A stretch of DNA of 51,453 nt, taken from NCBI RefSeq assembly GCF_014649695.1, contig NZ_BMTN01000032.1, positions 1 through 51,453 on the forward strand. Reading direction: 5' to 3'. The stretch comes from Streptomyces kurssanovii. Lineage in GTDB: Bacteria; Actinomycetota; Actinomycetes; Streptomycetales; Streptomycetaceae. Positions within the stretch are counted from its first letter, which is position 1; each line of letters begins with the position of its first letter. Below, in pieces: positions 8,971-16,419 of this stretch. A model generated the notes under the pieces. It saw only the letters and a list, made by a program, of their open reading frames with translations, was not told the DNA's origin and did not search any database. The translations under genes were made by a program, and so were the position numbers.

Positions 8971-9200
8971 TCAATGATCAGAGTGCTCGTGCTCGGACTC
9001 CCGCGCGGGGTCCGTCAGGAAACGGCTCAGCCGGTAGGTGGTCGGCAGCCCCAGGCGCCCAGATCAACGACCCGTCGACTCCCGCCTCCCGAAGACAGCG
9101 CAACCGCGTACGCATCTCCGCCTGGTTTTGAGTCTCAACGACGACTTCCCACTGTCCCGCGTCCGGCGCGGTGCGAGCAGCAACCCGCTGCCGTGCGTCC
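8971..9200 (-). pseudogene. Small conserved hypothetical gene with an internal lesion
   Basis: Two minus-strand frames join to give one plausible protein: QWEVVVETQNQAEMRTRLRC with REAGVDGSLI, then after a frame change near 9053, GRLGLPTTYRLSRFLTDPA and a stop at 8971. Codon use is consistent with coding on both sides. A short deletion of a number of bases not divisible by three best explains the break. I do not know the function. Confidence 0.45.
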
Positions 9201-9325
9201 TCTTGCCGCCGCCTTCTTTTCCCTTGTCCTGGCACCTGCCCAGAATTGCTGGCCGGCGTCAGGACGGCAAGGCAATTCGGCCGAGCACGCACACGCTCGG
9301 TGATCATTTGTCAGACAGGCCCTAG

Positions 9326-9329
9326 CTAG
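9326..9329. repeat. Target-site duplication CTAG, left copy
   Basis: CTAG directly precedes the left end of the IS481 element; an adjacent second CTAG lies at 9322-9325. The matching copy is at 10393-10396. Confidence 0.6.
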
Positions 9330-10392
9330 TTGTATTGCTCATGAGCGTTGTTGACTGTCGTGGGTCTTGATCATGGCGAAGACCTCCGGTGTGGTGGAGG
9401 TGTCTAGGCTCCACACCACACACGGAGGTCTTCGTGTCCCACCGTAATGCCCGGCTGACCGTTCACGGCAGGCGGCTGCTCGTTGACCGTGTCCGTTCCG
9501 GCCGCCCTGTCGCGCATGTCGCGGCGGAGATGGGGATCTCGAGGACTACCGCTCACAAGTGGGTGCGCCGGTTCGCCGCCGAGGGCGACTCAGGTCTGCG
9601 CGACCGCTCCAGCCGGCCGGGGACGACGCCGCACCGCACCCCGACCGACACCGAGGCGTGCCGGCTTCGGCAGGAACGCAAGCTGGGCCCCGCCCGAATC
9701 GGCCCGATCCTGGGCCTGCCCGCCTCGACCGTGCACCGGATTCTGACCCGGCACGGACTCAACCGCCTCTGCCACCTGGACCGTCCCACCGGGCAGATCA
9801 TCCGCCGCTACGAGCGCGACCGGCCCGGCGAGCTCGTCCACGTCGACGTGAAGAAACCCGGCCCCATCCCGGACGGCGGCGGATGGCGGCTCCACGGTCG
9901 CGCCGAGGCACGTGCCGCCCGGCCCGAGAGCCGCCGCACCACCGGCTTCGACTACATCCACTCCGCGGTCGACGACCACACCCGCCTCGCCTACAGCGAG
10001 ATCCACCCGGATGAGAAGGCCGTCACCTGCGCGGCCTTCCTCCGCCGAGCCGCCGCATTCTTCGCCGCCCACGGCATCGACCGCATCGAGCGCGTGCTGA
10101 CCGACAACGCCTGGTCCTACCGCAAGAGCGCCCTCTGGCAGCAAGCCCTCACCGATCTCGGCGCGACCGGCAAACGCACCCGCCCCTACCGTCCGCAGAC
10201 GAATGGCAAGGTCGAACGCTTCAACCGCACCCTGCTCGACGAATGGGCCTACATCCGGCCCTGCACGAGCAACGACCAACGGACGTCAGCCCTGGCAGAC
10301 TTCCTCCACACCTACAACCACCACCGCTGCCACACCGCACTGAGCGGACACCCGCCCATCAACCGCGTGAACAACGCTTCGGGTCAATACAC
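9330..10392 (+). mobile_element. Intact IS481-family insertion sequence
   Basis: An approximately 1063-bp element carries one transposase gene between imperfect inverted ends. Including the flanking target bases, the left end reads CTAGTTGTATTG with GCGTTGTT seven bases further in, and the reverse complement of the right end reads CTAGGTGTATTG with GCGTTGTT at the same spacing. CTAG is present at both outer boundaries, matching the NCTAGN target preference reported for IS481. Completeness of ends and ORF suggests recent arrival. Confidence 0.8.
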
Positions 10393-10396
10393 CTAG
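9434..10396 (+). CDS. IS481-family transposase
   Basis: This is a 320-residue DDE/rve-fold transposase starting at GTG 9434. Residues about 1-60 form a helix-turn-helix (VAAEMGISRTTAHKWVRRFA), followed by a second helical domain with ARIGPILGLPASTVHRIL. The catalytic core shows Asp in ELVHVDVKK, a second Asp in RVLTDNAWSY and Glu in NGKVERFNRTLLDEWAY. Length is normal for the family and no internal stop is seen. The stop codon lies in the CTAG target duplication. Confidence 0.88.
   Translation: MSHRNARLTVHGRRLLVDRVRSGRPVAHVAAEMGISRTTAHKWVRRFAAEGDSGLRDRSSRPGTTPHRTPTDTEACRLRQERKLGPARIGPILGLPASTVHRILTRHGLNRLCHLDRPTGQIIRRYERDRPGELVHVDVKKPGPIPDGGGWRLHGRAEARAARPESRRTTGFDYIHSAVDDHTRLAYSEIHPDEKAVTCAAFLRRAAAFFAAHGIDRIERVLTDNAWSYRKSALWQQALTDLGATGKRTRPYRPQTNGKVERFNRTLLDEWAYIRPCTSNDQRTSALADFLHTYNHHRCHTALSGHPPINRVNNASGQYT
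10393..10396. repeat. Target-site duplication CTAG, right copy, supplying the transposase stop codon
   Basis: CTAG follows the right end of the element. Its last three bases, TAG, are the in-frame stop of the transposase, so translation ends in duplicated host DNA. Confidence 0.6.
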
Positions 10397-10456
10397 TGAC
10401 CTGAGCCGGAGGTTCGTCGTTGGTTCGGGATAAGTCGTCCGGGTTCAGGGCCTGCC

Positions 10457-10560
10457 ATGATCTCGTCCCTGGACGAGGCCATCGAGGCTCTGAGACGGGA
10501 GTTCGACGCAGAGGAAGGAAGCTTCCTGCTGCGACTGCGTGGGGATCTGCAGGGGGATCG
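10457..10560 (+). pseudogene. N-terminal fragment of a conserved hypothetical protein
   Basis: From ATG 10457 the frame MISSLDEAIEALRREFDAEE continues GSFLLRLRGDL with strongly actinomycete-like codons. After about 35 residues it degenerates into Arg/Cys-rich out-of-frame-looking sequence. It resembles the start of a Streptomyces hypothetical protein of about 120 residues, but I cannot name it. It lies just outside the IS481 element. Confidence 0.35.
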
Positions 10561-11012
10561 GGCGCCATGCGGACGGCGTTGTCGGCGTACACGCGAATGT
10601 CCCCCTCCTCGTACAGATGAAAAGGGACGATTCTTGCTGCACTGAGCTCTGCTGCTCGGCACGCTGTTGCCGGATCGAGGAGAGACGGCGGAGAGCGGTC
10701 GGCGGAGGTCTTGGACCCGCATCGCCGACCGGAGCTGCGGCGTCTTCGTGGGCCGCTGGAGCTCGGGGCGATGAGCCCGTCGGAGAGTGCCGGTGGCGCG
10801 AAGGCTCGGCCCACTCACGTGCGAGCGCTCCACTCCGGCCCACTGGCTGTAGCCCCACTGTGCGGCGCGCCAAAGGCCGTCCGCAGCGACGGCTCCGTGA
10901 ACGGCGGAACGGCCCAGCGCTCCCTCGGCAGCACGGCTTTCGCGCTCCCCTCGCCTCCGAGCCGCCCCTTCCAGCCGGGTGCCCGCACCGTCAGCGCAGC
11001 AGCATGGGAACC
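10561..11012. other. No recognisable gene
   Basis: Open frames on both strands lack family signatures. One minus-strand frame contains IVPFHLYEEGDIRVYADNAV with plausible codon use and may be a further relic, but it has no clear ends. Confidence 0.4.
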
Positions 11013-11606
11013 TCAAGGGCGCCCGCTCATGACGCTGCGCAGCAGGTCGACGATGGGCTGCACGGGTACGGTCGGGTCGAAGGCGCGCTGGACGCCGAGC
11101 CCGATGCCGAGGCTGAGCAGGGTCAGGGCGGCGGTGTCGGCGGGCAGAGCGGGTGTGATACCGAGTTCGTCCGCCTGCGCCCGGATCAGGTCCGCGAGCG
11201 CGTCGGTTACGGTGCGCCGACGCTGGGCGAGCTGCTCGCACACCTGTTTGTCGCGGCGGTTGGCGGTGGCGAACTCGACTTCCAGCGAGGTCCACGAGCT
11301 GTTGCCGATGGTCTCGTCGGCCCAGCGGGCGAATCCCGCGATCCGGTCCTCGAAGCGGGGCGCGTCGCCCATCGCGGCGGCCAGTTGTGTCACCTGTTCC
11401 GCGGCGATGCGGTCGAGCACGGCCAGGCACAGCTCGTTCTTGGTGGCGAAGTTGGAGTACACCGCCCCCTTCGAGTAGCCCGCCGCCTCGGCGACACGCT
11501 CCATCGACGTCGCCGTGAAGCCGTCGCCCAGGAAGAGCGCGTACGCGGTATCGAGGACGTGTTCGCGGGTGCGGGCCTGGCTCTCGGCCCGGGTCAGTCT
11601 TGCCAC
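11013..11606 (-). CDS. TetR-family transcriptional regulator
   Basis: This 197-residue regulator has a TetR HTH at residues about 10-55, with VLDTAYALFLGDGFTATSME and GYSKGAVYSNFATKNEL, then an all-helical ligand-binding domain. It is transcribed divergently from the patatin/monooxygenase operon with 58 bp between starts, the classical arrangement for a TetR repressor acting on its neighbour. The likely inducer is a lipid or ketone handled by that operon; this is inferred from position. Confidence 0.9.
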   Translation of the reverse strand: MARLTRAESQARTREHVLDTAYALFLGDGFTATSMERVAEAAGYSKGAVYSNFATKNELCLAVLDRIAAEQVTQLAAAMGDAPRFEDRIAGFARWADETIGNSSWTSLEVEFATANRRDKQVCEQLAQRRRTVTDALADLIRAQADELGITPALPADTAALTLLSLGIGLGVQRAFDPTVPVQPIVDLLRSVMSGRP

Positions 11607-11664
11607 CCCCGCAGGATACCGCTAGCTTTCGGATTCCCTTGGAATTCAAATTCTGGGAGAATCT
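11607..11664. promoter_or_regulatory. Divergent promoter/operator region, tetR vs patatin operon
   Basis: This 58-bp spacer is notably AT-rich for the window and contains partial inverted elements (GATTCCC, GGAATTC, GAATC). It probably holds both promoters and the TetR operator. GGGAG sits 5 nt before ATG 11665 as the ribosome site. Confidence 0.5.
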
Positions 11665-12615
11665 ATGGCGAGGCGTCAACGACGCGGGCTGGTCGTCGGG
11701 TGCGGCGGCACCCTCGGCTTCGCATGGGCGGTTGCGGCGCTGGCCGCGGTCGAGGAGCAGCTCGACTGGGATGCCCGCACGGCAGAGGTGCTGGTGGGGA
11801 CGTCGGCGGGGGCGGAGGTCGTGTCCGTGCTCGGGTCCGGCCGGTCGGTCTCCGACCTGCTCGCGGCACTTCAGGGCCGGTCCGACGCGGACCCGCTGCT
11901 CCTGCGGCACGTCGGCGCGCACCCGGGCGCCCTGCCACCGGTTCCGTGGCCGGGGCTGCCGGGAGCCGGGCTGACGGCGGCGGCAGCCCGGGGCCGTGTC
12001 CCGCTCGGGTCGGGGCTGCTCGGTCTCCTGCCACGCGGCCGTGGTGATGCGGGGTGGCTGCGGGGCTTCGGCGCCTCGCTGGCGGACGGCCACACGTGGC
12101 TCGCCTCGTCACGTACGTGGCTGGTGGCGACCGAGACGCGCTCCGGCAGACGGGTCGCGTTCGGTTCGCCCGACGCCCCCGTCACCGACATCGGCAGCGC
12201 GATCGCCGCGTCGTGGGCGATCCCGGGCTGGTTCCCTCCCGTACGGATCGACGGGCGCGCCTACCTCGACGGCGGGATGGTGTCGCCCACGTCGGCCGAC
12301 CTCGTTGCCCCGCTCGGCCTGGACGAGGTGGTGATCGTCGCCCCGATGGCGACGTCCGGGGGCCCGCCCGCCACCGGGCTGAGCCGTCTCGAACGCGTCG
12401 TCAGGCGCTGGATGACCCGGACCCTCGACGCGGAGGAACACCTGCTTCGGGCAGCGGGGACCCGCGTCGTCCGGATCGAGCCCGGCGCCGAGGAACTGGC
12501 CGTCATGGGCTTCAACTTCATGGACGTCGCCCGCCGCCCGGCCACCCTCGAAGTCTCCCTGCGTACCGCACCCGACCGTGTCAACCGAGCCATCGACAGG
12601 AGCACCACGGCATGA
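11665..12615 (+). CDS. Patatin-like phospholipase
   Basis: This 316-residue patatin-fold acyl hydrolase shows the oxyanion loop GCGGTLGFAWAVA at residues 12-24, the nucleophile elbow GTSAG (Ser about 48) and the catalytic Asp motif DGG in YLDGGMVSPTSADL. The Ser-Asp dyad is therefore complete. It has no signal peptide and is probably cytoplasmic. Its stop overlaps the start of the monooxygenase gene by 4 bp (ATGA). Patatin, FAD monooxygenase and SDR genes often travel together in actinomycete lipid or steroid-like catabolism; the substrate is unknown. Confidence 0.88.
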   Translation: MARRQRRGLVVGCGGTLGFAWAVAALAAVEEQLDWDARTAEVLVGTSAGAEVVSVLGSGRSVSDLLAALQGRSDADPLLLRHVGAHPGALPPVPWPGLPGAGLTAAAARGRVPLGSGLLGLLPRGRGDAGWLRGFGASLADGHTWLASSRTWLVATETRSGRRVAFGSPDAPVTDIGSAIAASWAIPGWFPPVRIDGRAYLDGGMVSPTSADLVAPLGLDEVVIVAPMATSGGPPATGLSRLERVVRRWMTRTLDAEEHLLRAAGTRVVRIEPGAEELAVMGFNFMDVARRPATLEVSLRTAPDRVNRAIDRSTTA

Positions 12616-14093
12616 GCACCCATTTCGAGGTCATCGTCATCGGCGCCGGCATCTCCGGGGTCGGCGCGGGGGTCCGGTTGCGCGAGGCCGGGATCCGGGA
12701 CTTCCTGATCATCGAGGCCGCCGACGACTTCGGCGGCACGTGGCGGGCCAACACCTATCCGGGCTGCCAGTGCGATGTGCCGTCCCGGCTCTACAGCTAC
12801 TCGTTCGCGCCGAACCCGGACTGGACGAGGGTGTACGCGCATCAGCCGGAGATCCTCGCCTACGTGAAAGGAGTCGCCGACCGGCACCGGCTGCGCGAGC
12901 ACACCCGGTTCGGCGTGCGCATGAACGAGGCGCACTGGCAGCCCCAGGCGGCACGGTGGCGGATCAGCACCGATGCCGGCGAGTTCACCGCCCGGTTCCT
13001 GATCGCCGGTGCCGGGCCGTGGAACGAGCCTCTCACCCCCGATATCCCGGGCCTTGCGGATTTTCCCGGCGAGGTGTTCCACTCCGCGCGCTGGAACCAC
13101 GACTACGACCTGCGCGGCATGCGGGTCGCGGTGCTCGGCACCGGGGCATCGGCCGTGCAGTTCGTCCCGGCCATCGCCCCGCAGGTCGATCGGCTCCACC
13201 TGTTCCAGCGCACTGCCCAGTGGGTGCTGCCCAAGCCGGACCATCGCATACCGAAGGCCGAGCGGTGGGTGATGCGTCACGTGCCCGGCGCCCGGGCCGC
13301 GGTGGCCGCGGTGGAGTACCGGGCCATGGAGACGCTGGGCCGCGGATTCCGCAGGCCCTCGCTGCTGCGCGGCGTACAGGCCGTGGCACGCGCACACCTG
13401 CGCGCCACCGTCCGGAACCGTGAACTGCGCCGGAAGCTGACCCCCGACTACACCATCGGCTGCAAGCGCATCCTGTTCTCCAACCACTACTACCCGGCCC
13501 TGACCCGCCCGAATGTGGACGTGCACGCCTGCGCCGTCCGCACGGTCGACGGCACCACCGTGCTCGGCGCCGACGGCAGCAGCGCCGAAGTGGACGCGAT
13601 CATTCTCGGCACGGGCTTTCACATCCTCGACATGCCCCTGTCGAACCTCATCCACGACGGCGCCGGACGTTCCCTCGCCGACCACTGGCAGGGCTCCCCC
13701 GAGGCGTACCTCGGCACCGTCACCGCCGGGTTCCCCAACGCGTTTCTGCTGCTCGGTCCCGGCCTGGGCACCGGACACAGCTCCGCGTTCACCATCCTCG
13801 AGGCCCAGCTCGATCTCGTCTTCGGCACGATCCGCTCAGCACGCGCCGAGGGGTGGGCTTCGGTCGAGGTACGCCGCGACGTGCAGAGCGCCTACAACAC
13901 CGAACTGCAGGCCGCCCTCGCGGGCACCGTCTACAACACCGGCGGATGCCGGAGCTACTACCTCGACGCCAACGGCCGCAACAGCTTCAGCTGGCCCTGG
14001 TCAACCGGCCGTCTCCGCACACAGGTGGCACGCTTCAACGCCCGCGACTTCACCGTCATCCACCCCACCGACCGGCAGGAGCTCAGCGCATGA
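12612..14093 (+). CDS. Flavin-containing Baeyer-Villiger-type monooxygenase
   Basis: This 493-residue class B flavoprotein monooxygenase has an FAD Rossmann motif GAGISGVGAG near residue 11, the GGTWRANTYPGCQCDVPSRL block, a fingerprint-like FPGEVFHSARWN (FxGxxxHxxxW) and an NADPH Rossmann motif VLGTGASAVQFVP. It should insert oxygen into a ketone or oxidise a related substrate using NADPH. ATG 12612 overlaps the patatin stop, and its own stop overlaps the next start (14090), so the three genes were translationally coupled. Confidence 0.9.
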   Translation: MSTHFEVIVIGAGISGVGAGVRLREAGIRDFLIIEAADDFGGTWRANTYPGCQCDVPSRLYSYSFAPNPDWTRVYAHQPEILAYVKGVADRHRLREHTRFGVRMNEAHWQPQAARWRISTDAGEFTARFLIAGAGPWNEPLTPDIPGLADFPGEVFHSARWNHDYDLRGMRVAVLGTGASAVQFVPAIAPQVDRLHLFQRTAQWVLPKPDHRIPKAERWVMRHVPGARAAVAAVEYRAMETLGRGFRRPSLLRGVQAVARAHLRATVRNRELRRKLTPDYTIGCKRILFSNHYYPALTRPNVDVHACAVRTVDGTTVLGADGSSAEVDAIILGTGFHILDMPLSNLIHDGAGRSLADHWQGSPEAYLGTVTAGFPNAFLLLGPGLGTGHSSAFTILEAQLDLVFGTIRSARAEGWASVEVRRDVQSAYNTELQAALAGTVYNTGGCRSYYLDANGRNSFSWPWSTGRLRTQVARFNARDFTVIHPTDRQELSA

Positions 14094-14155
14094 GATTCCC
14101 CGCAATCGACATGTGCGGCGCCGACATCGCCGTCACCGGCGCCGCACGCGGCCTA
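14090..14155 (+). pseudogene. Short-chain dehydrogenase cut off after its N-terminus
   Basis: ATG 14090 overlaps the monooxygenase stop (ATGA). The frame reads MRFPAIDMCGADIAVTGAAR then G, matching the first strand and the start of the TGxxxGIG cofactor loop of SDR enzymes. After TGAARG it becomes unrelated sequence (LQQRRSRDL). The remaining roughly 230 codons are absent. The operon's reductase was therefore lost at an exact junction near 14155. Confidence 0.6.
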
Positions 14156-14465
14156 CAGCAGAGGCGATCTCGTGATCTCGACCCAGCCAGACCAAGAACG
14201 CGAACCCTCCAACTGGGGACGTTCATCTCCCCGCTCCACCACTTCAAGCGCCCCGCTGGGACCATCGCACCGAACTCCACGACACCTTCGTTTCCGGGCC
14301 TGCAGCCTCATCTGCCAGCGACGCCCCGAGAAGACCCGCTCGTGATCGTGTTACGAGCTCTTAGCTGGTCTCGGATCGAGGGCGGCCCGCTGGATGGCGG
14401 AGCGGCGATAGTGGCAGCCGACGACGACGGCCGGCCGCCCCACTGGCAGTGCTGGAACGGTGCGA

Positions 14466-14495
14466 AAGGCCCCGGCGACTCGGCGACGGGGCCTT
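14466..14495. terminator. Terminator-like hairpin
   Basis: AAGGCCCCG and CGGGGCCTT pair perfectly over 9 bp around a 12-nt loop. The A- and T-flanked GC stem is the common actinomycete intrinsic terminator form and works on either strand. Confidence 0.5.
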
Positions 14496-14535
14496 CGTGG
14501 GACTCGGCCGGGGGCGTGCCGCCCAGAACCACAGA

Positions 14536-14554
14536 GGGCGGCCGACGGCCGCCC
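14536..14554. repeat. Perfect GC hairpin
   Basis: GGGCGGCC and GGCCGCCC form an 8-bp stem with a 3-nt loop. There is no T tract. It may be part of a terminator pair with the hairpin at 14466. Confidence 0.4.
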
Positions 14555-14582
14555 CCGGAAACGGAGCGGCACGCAGCACCTC

Positions 14583-14789
14583 CTGGTCGGGGCGCTGGCC
14601 CGAGAGGCGCGGCAGTTGGCTGCGGAGGAAGGACAGTCCGTCGGCGAGGCCGCGTTCCACGAGATCGAAGCCACTCTGCACGCGGTACTGGCCGTCCCGG
14701 AGGCCGCACTGCAGTGGGCCGCCGGGCATGGTGGCGCATCGGGTCAGACATTCTCCATGGGTGACGGAGGCGGAGGGAGCTCGTCATGA
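14583..14789 (+). pseudogene. Coding remnant of unknown function
   Basis: This frame has clean actinomycete codon bias and a helical composition: ALAREARQLAAEEGQSVGEA, AAFHEIEATLHAVLAVPEAA, then a Gly-rich tail and stop. No start codon is evident within the coding-like part. Its stop overlaps an ATG at 14786 preceded by GGAGGGAG, which opens a 71-codon Arg-rich frame that does not look coding after about 30 residues. These may be the tail of one gene and the head of another from a lost operon. Confidence 0.35.
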
Positions 14790-14933
14790 GACGGGGCGGC
14801 ATCAGACTGGCCCGCCTCGCCCGCCCGCGCTGCGCGAGGGCGGAGCGGGCCAAGGGCCGTGAACCCGGACGCGAGGGGCACCCCCGTAGGCAATGCCTTG
14901 TCCCCAGCCGCCTTTTGGACCGGCTCCATATGA

Positions 14934-15731
14934 TCAGGTTCGGTCGTAGTTGCTGGCCTGGAGTTTCCACATGGCGGCGTACTCGGATCCTTCGGTGCTG
15001 AGCAGGGTCTGGTGGGTGCCTTGCTCGAGGATGCGTCCTTTGCCGAGGACGATGATGTGGTCGGCGTTGCGGGTGGAGCCGAGGCGGTGGGTGATGAGGA
15101 CGACGGTGCGGCCGTGGCTGAGGGTGCGGATGCGTTCGTACATGGCCTCTTCGGCGCGGGGGTCGAGCGCGCTGGTGGGTTCGTCGCAGATGAGGAGGGC
15201 GGCGTCGGTGCGGTAGAAGGCGCGGGCTGCGGCGAGGCGTTGCCACTGGCCGGGTGAGAGGTCGCGTCCTCCCCATTGGGAGGGGGAGAGGTAGGTGTCG
15301 AGTCCGTCGGGGAGTTCGTCGATGACGGTGTCGGCTCCGGCGGCGCGGGTGGCGGTGCGGATCGTGGCAGGGTCGCCGGGTCCTTGGCCGAGGGTGATGT
15401 TGTGGCGGGCGGTGGTCTGCCAGCGGGAGATGTCCTGGGGCAGCATGGCCAGGTGCTGCCACACGGTCTCGGGGTCGACGGTGGCGAGGTCGGTGTCGTC
15501 CCAGGAGACGGTGCCGCTGGTCGGTTGGTAGAGGCCGGCGAGGAGTTTGGCGAGGGTGGACTTCCCGGCGCCGTTGTGACCGACGATCGCGAGGACCTGG
15601 CCGCGGTGAAGGGTGAGGTTGATGTCCTTGAGGACGGGTTCGCTCGAGCCCGGGTAGTGGAAGGTCAGGTTCTCGGCGTGGATGGTGGCGGGGTGCGAGG
15701 GAACGGCGGACGGTGAGGCCGATGCGATCTC
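14934..15731 (-). pseudogene. ABC exporter, ATPase domain only (probable lasso-peptide exporter remnant)
   Basis: The minus strand encodes a complete exporter-type nucleotide-binding domain: Walker A GHNGAGKST, Q-loop MLPQDISRW, signature LSPGQWQRLAAARAF, Walker B LLICDEPTSALDP and switch His in LITHRLGS. The six-helix membrane domain that should precede it is missing; upstream lies a linker-like Ala/Pro stretch, then a hairpin and a lasso-precursor gene. An in-frame ATG at 15848 lies inside that precursor gene and is unlikely to be a real start. Lasso clusters typically include such an exporter, so this is probably its surviving C-terminal half. It lacks what it needs to transport anything. 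Confidence 0.7.
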
Positions 15732-15756
15732 GGCACGGGCCTGCGGGCCGCACCGC

Positions 15757-15789
15757 GGGCACGACCCCCTTGGGAAGGAAGCCGTGCCC
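15757..15789. promoter_or_regulatory. Hairpin after the first lasso precursor
   Basis: GGGCACG and CGTGCCC pair, and the stem extends through G-U pairs to about 13 bp. It begins 16 nt after the precursor stop. RiPP precursor genes are often followed by such a stem, which allows more precursor than enzyme mRNA. Here it could also terminate transcription. Confidence 0.45.
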
Positions 15790-15804
15790 AGCGGGCAGTG
15801 CCGG

Positions 15805-15972
15805 TTACCAGTTGCTGAAGTACTGGGTGTCGTCCGCGTTGTTGGCATTCGCGTGGCCGAGGGTCACCGCTGTGACCACGCCGAAGTCGCTCACGCCCGG
15901 CGTGACGTACGCGGCCTCCGGCGCGGTCTGCTGCTGCTCGTCGGGTGCGGTGGTGTTGATGGTGTTCTGCAT
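15805..15972 (-). CDS. Lasso peptide precursor 1
   Basis: This 55-residue peptide has the class II lasso leader pattern YxxPxVxDxGxxxxxT: YVTPGVSDFGVVTAVTLG. Thr at position -2 and Gly at +1 predict cleavage after Leu to give core GHANANNADDTQYFSNW (17 residues). Asp9 of the core is the expected ring-closing acid with Gly1, giving a 9-residue macrolactam and an 8-residue tail. Start ATG 15972 follows GAGAGG. It lies 65 bp downstream of a second precursor with the same leader motif. No lasso cyclase, RRE protein or leader peptidase is present in this window. Confidence 0.78.
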   Translation of the reverse strand: MQNTINTTAPDEQQQTAPEAAYVTPGVSDFGVVTAVTLGHANANNADDTQYFSNW

Positions 15973-16037
15973 GCTGTTCTGCCTCTCACGGAGAAGGGGT
16001 GGGATGTCGTCTGAACGACGGCGGCCTCGGTGGCTCG

Positions 16038-16199
16038 TCAGACGAAGTACTCGGTGTCGTCCGCGATGTCGTTGCCCGCAGTGCCCAAGGTGACCTCGGT
16101 GACGGAACCCAGGTCGCTGACGGCCGGCGCGACGTACACGCCGGCCTCGGTCTCGACCTCGACGGCGAGCCGCTGATCGTGTCCGTGTTCGTGGTGCAT
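16038..16199 (-). CDS. Lasso peptide precursor 2
   Basis: This 53-residue precursor has a His-rich N-terminus and leader motif YVAPAVSDLGSVTEVTLG, almost superimposable on precursor 1. Predicted core GTAGNDIADDTEYFV (15 residues) starts with Gly and has Asp at position 9 for the macrolactam. Both cores share ADDTxYF around and after the ring junction. ATG 16199 follows GGAAGG at good spacing; the longer in-frame start at 16283 lacks one. It is the first gene of the minus-strand pair. Confidence 0.78.
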   Translation of the reverse strand: MHHEHGHDQRLAVEVETEAGVYVAPAVSDLGSVTEVTLGTAGNDIADDTEYFV

Positions 16200-16236
16200 G
16201 ACAGCCTTCCGATGGGGCGGCCGGGCGCGTCGGGCC

Positions 16237-16265
16237 CGCGAAGGTACACGGCGGCCACCTTCGCG
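16237..16265. promoter_or_regulatory. Inverted repeat upstream of the lasso precursors
   Basis: CGCGAAGGT and ACCTTCGCG form a perfect 9-bp inverted repeat with an 11-bp spacer, 38 bp before the start of precursor 2. Its position suits an operator or leader stem. Confidence 0.45.
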
Positions 16266-16289
16266 CCCGGCCGGCTCGGCCATGACGGC

Positions 16290-16314
16290 CTCCCCGCCAT
16301 CGGTCGGCGGGGAG
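16290..16314. terminator. Hairpin between the M20 peptidase gene and lasso precursors
   Basis: CTCCCCGCC and GGCGGGGAG pair perfectly over 9 bp with a 7-nt loop. It lies downstream of the peptidase stop and upstream of precursor 2, so it may separate the two transcripts. Confidence 0.5.
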
Positions 16315-16419
16315 GTGGTGCTGCCTCTACTTCATCGGAATCGAAGATCCGTTCCCAGAGACGAAGTTGGGGACTTCCTGGGACAGGACCTGGGAGAAGA
16401 CTGGGATCGGCCTGGTGCG

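Larger units (their letters stand above)
14156..14582. other. No gene; two strong hairpins
   Basis: No reading frame here shows protein family features. Hairpins at 14466-14495 and 14536-14554 suggest a former 3' end of a gene now lost. Confidence 0.4.

Noticed and set aside
14934-15848. Full 304-residue ORF read as an ABC protein from ATG 15848
   Set aside because: The first 39 residues come from the precursor 1 gene and hairpin read in another frame; only the part from about 15731 resembles an exporter.
16038-16283. Longer 81-residue form of lasso precursor 2
   Set aside because: The extra 28 residues are Arg-rich and lack a ribosome site, and they span the inverted repeat; ATG 16199 follows GGAAGG.
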